NCBI GenBank assembly: GCA_025698895.1
Contig: JAILWO010000001.1
Location: 1,399,001-1,463,000 of the forward strand
Length of the DNA: 64,000 bases
Source: Rhizobiaceae bacterium
GTDB lineage: Bacteria; Pseudomonadota; Alphaproteobacteria; Rhizobiales; Rhizobiaceae
Reading direction: 5' to 3'
Shown: positions 62,611 through 64,000 of the stretch, one piece after another
How positions within the stretch are numbered: the first letter of the stretch is position 1
Layout: each line of letters starts with the position of its first letter
Made by a program: the position numbers and the translations under genes
Notes under the pieces: generated by a model
The model's database searches: none
Told to the model about the DNA's origin: nothing
What the model saw: only the letters and a program-made list of their open reading frames with translations

Positions 62611-63588
62611 ATGAACCTGATACGCAAACTGACAGCCGCCGTCGCCATCTCGGCCATGATGGCCGGCGCCGCCCTCGCGCAGGAGATCACCCTGCGCTCG
62701 TCCGACACCCATCCCGACGGCTATCCAACCGTCGAAGCGGTGAAATATATGGGCGAACTGCTCAAGGAGCGCTCCAATGGCCGCATCGCCATTGACGTCT
62801 ACCACTCCGCCCAGCTCGGCGAGGAGAAGGACACGATCGAGCAGACCCGTGCCGGCGTCATCGACCTCAACCGCGTCTCCATGGGCCCGTTCAACGGTCT
62901 GGTGCCGGAGACCCGCGTCGTGTCGCTGCCCTACATCTTCCGCTCCACCGACCACATGCACAAGGTCATGGACGGCGAGATCGGCGAGGAAATCCTGGCC
63001 GGCTTCGAGCCGCACGGGCTGATCGGGCTTGCCTATTACGACGGTGGCGCGCGCTCCTTCTACAATTCCTCCAAGCCGATCAACTCGCTCGACGACCTGA
63101 AGGGCATGAAGTTCCGCGTCATGCAGTCCGACATCTTCGTCGACATGGTCAACGCGCTCGGCGCCAACGCCGTGCCGCTGCCCTATGGCGAGGTCTATTC
63201 CTCGATCGAGACGGGCGTCATCGACGGCGCGGAAAACAACTTCCCGTCCTATGAGTCGGCCAAGCACTCCGAGGTCGCCAAGCACTACGCGCTCGACGAG
63301 CATCTGATCGTGCCGGAAGTGCTCGTCATGGCCAAGACGACCTGGGACAAGCTGTCGCCCGAGGATCAGGAACTCGTCCGTCAGGCGGCGAAGGATTCCG
63401 TCCAGAAGCAGCGCGAGCTCTGGGAAGCCCGCGAGAAGGAATCGCGCAAGATGGTGGAAGAAGCCGGCTCCACGATCACCACGCCGGACAAGCAGCCCTT
63501 CATCGACGCGATGGATCCCGTCTACGAGAAGCACGTCACCGACGACAAGCTGAAGGATCTCGTCGAGCGCATCCGCGCCGTCGAATAA
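62611..63588 (+). CDS. dctP: TRAP transporter substrate-binding protein (DctP family), hexuronate-type
   Basis: This 325-residue periplasmic protein has a Sec signal (cut after ALA) and DctP features: [74 protein letters not shown] precedes the ATG. It follows uxaC and precedes dctQ, so D-glucuronate or D-galacturonate is the likely ligand. Confidence 0.9.
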   Translation: MNLIRKLTAAVAISAMMAGAALAQEITLRSSDTHPDGYPTVEAVKYMGELLKERSNGRIAIDVYHSAQLGEEKDTIEQTRAGVIDLNRVSMGPFNGLVPETRVVSLPYIFRSTDHMHKVMDGEIGEEILAGFEPHGLIGLAYYDGGARSFYNSSKPINSLDDLKGMKFRVMQSDIFVDMVNALGANAVPLPYGEVYSSIETGVIDGAENNFPSYESAKHSEVAKHYALDEHLIVPEVLVMAKTTWDKLSPEDQELVRQAAKDSVQKQRELWEAREKESRKMVEEAGSTITTPDKQPFIDAMDPVYEKHVTDDKLKDLVERIRAVE

Positions 63589-63600
63589 TCCTTCCTCGTC

Positions 63601-63639
63601 GAATGCGCGGGCGGTCCCGGCCGCTCGCGCATTCCTTTT
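63601..63639 (+). terminator. Hairpin between dctP and dctQ
   Basis: GAATGCGCG (63601-63609) pairs with CGCGCATTC (63626-63634), followed by CTTTTC. It lies 12 bases after dctP and probably causes partial termination so that the binding protein exceeds the membrane subunits. Confidence 0.7.
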
Positions 63640-63667
63640 CGGATACCGATCCCATGATACCGACCCC

Positions 63668-64000
63668 ATGACACCGGCCAACGCCCCGTCTTACGACCAT
63701 CCCGTCGTGCGCGCGTTTTCGTTCGCCAGTCGCGCCGCGCTCTGGGCGGCTGGCATCGGCCTCGTCGCAATGACAGCGATGGTCGCCTGGCAGGTCTGGT
63801 GTCGTTACGTTCTCAACGACTCGCCCTCCTGGACCGAACCGGGCGCGGTCATGCTGATGAGCTGGTTCATCTTTCTCGGCGCCGCCGTTGGCGTTCGCGA
63901 GAACAATCACCTCGGCTTCGATATCCTGCTCTACATCGTGCCGCTCGCCGGCAAGCGGGCACTGAGAACCATTTCCGACATCGTCATCCTCGCCTTCGGC
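63668..64000 (+). CDS. dctQ: TRAP transporter small membrane subunit (DctQ family), 3' end outside window
   Basis: The first 111 codons are visible, translated directly from the plus strand. Hydrophobic segments (about 25-42, 58-76, 82-96) and the motif WCRYVLNDSPSWTEPGAVMLMSWFIFLGAAVGVRENNHLGFD are typical of DctQ. The ATG at 63668 overlaps the TGA of a five-codon frame starting at 63654, so re-initiation may set its level. DctM is expected beyond the edge. Confidence 0.88.
   Translation, partial: MTPANAPSYDHPVVRAFSFASRAALWAAGIGLVAMTAMVAWQVWCRYVLNDSPSWTEPGAVMLMSWFIFLGAAVGVRENNHLGFDILLYIVPLAGKRALRTISDIVILAFG

Overview
The window is high-GC DNA, densely packed with genes, from an alphaproteobacterium. 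The best fit is Hyphomicrobiales/Phyllobacteriaceae (Mesorhizobium, Aminobacter or a near relative). This is inferred from a rhizobial-style iolC-D-E-B block with an RpiR-type regulator, moc-type (rhizopine) genes, several HAAT (Liv-type) and TRAP uptake systems, a urease operon with extra genes between the ure genes, and a palindromic intergenic repeat of the kind scattered through this order. No taxonomic marker was available beyond one tRNA.

Layout. 1-12.9 kb is a nicotinate region: a 6-hydroxynicotinate reductase-like gene cut by the window edge, a molybdenum hydroxylase (fused 2Fe-2S/Mo subunit plus FAD subunit), a divergent nicotinamidase (pncA), a complete HAAT transporter (substrate-binding protein, two permeases, two ATPases), a polytopic membrane protein and nicotinate phosphoribosyltransferase (pncB). 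12.9-14.4 kb holds an orphan FHA protein of type VI secretion type. 14.5-32.7 kb is an inositol/rhizopine catabolic region: iolB, a small membrane protein, iolE, iolD, iolC and an RpiR/IolR-like regulator on the minus strand, a divergent MocA-type dehydrogenase, an SDR, iolG and a sugar-type ABC transporter, then a LacI regulator divergent from mocD-mocE-mocF and a PanB-like gene. Paired GGAA-N6-TTCC-like sites spaced 29-30 bp apart lie in front of iolC, between iolR and mocA, and in front of the sugar-binding protein gene, which suggests one regulon. No iolA is present.

32.7-34.1 kb is a scar next to tRNA-Arg(CCG): a hypothetical gene, a TetR gene that has lost its 5' end, and an IS481-type transposase fragment. 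34.3-42.4 kb is mixed: a D,D-carboxypeptidase lipoprotein, a PAS-GGDEF diguanylate cyclase, a short MetE-like methyltransferase, a GntR regulator with a TRAP binding protein, a D-lyxose isomerase/kinase pair, a membrane protein and a class II aldolase. 42.5-52.7 kb is urease (ureD, A, hupE-like, B, C, E, F, G on the minus strand). It is interrupted by same-strand extra genes and by four plus-strand genes, three of which look like diverged copies of one small secreted protein family. Between ureF and ureG lies the debris of a second ureG/ureF copy. A PAS-LuxR regulator sits just upstream of ureD. 53.6-59.5 kb is a second HAAT transporter operon ending in an alpha/beta hydrolase. 59.5-64 kb has SapC, a GntR regulator divergent from uxaC, and a TRAP transporter (dctP, partial dctQ) for hexuronate-type substrates.

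How the parts fit: this is a set of plant- and soil-nutrient uptake and breakdown modules (nicotinate, inositol/rhizopine, urea, pentose, hexuronate), mostly pairing a transporter or enzyme set with a local regulator. The least explained items are the secreted paralogs inside the urease locus, the collapsed ureFG duplication, and the active-site-depleted PanB homologue attached to mocDEF.
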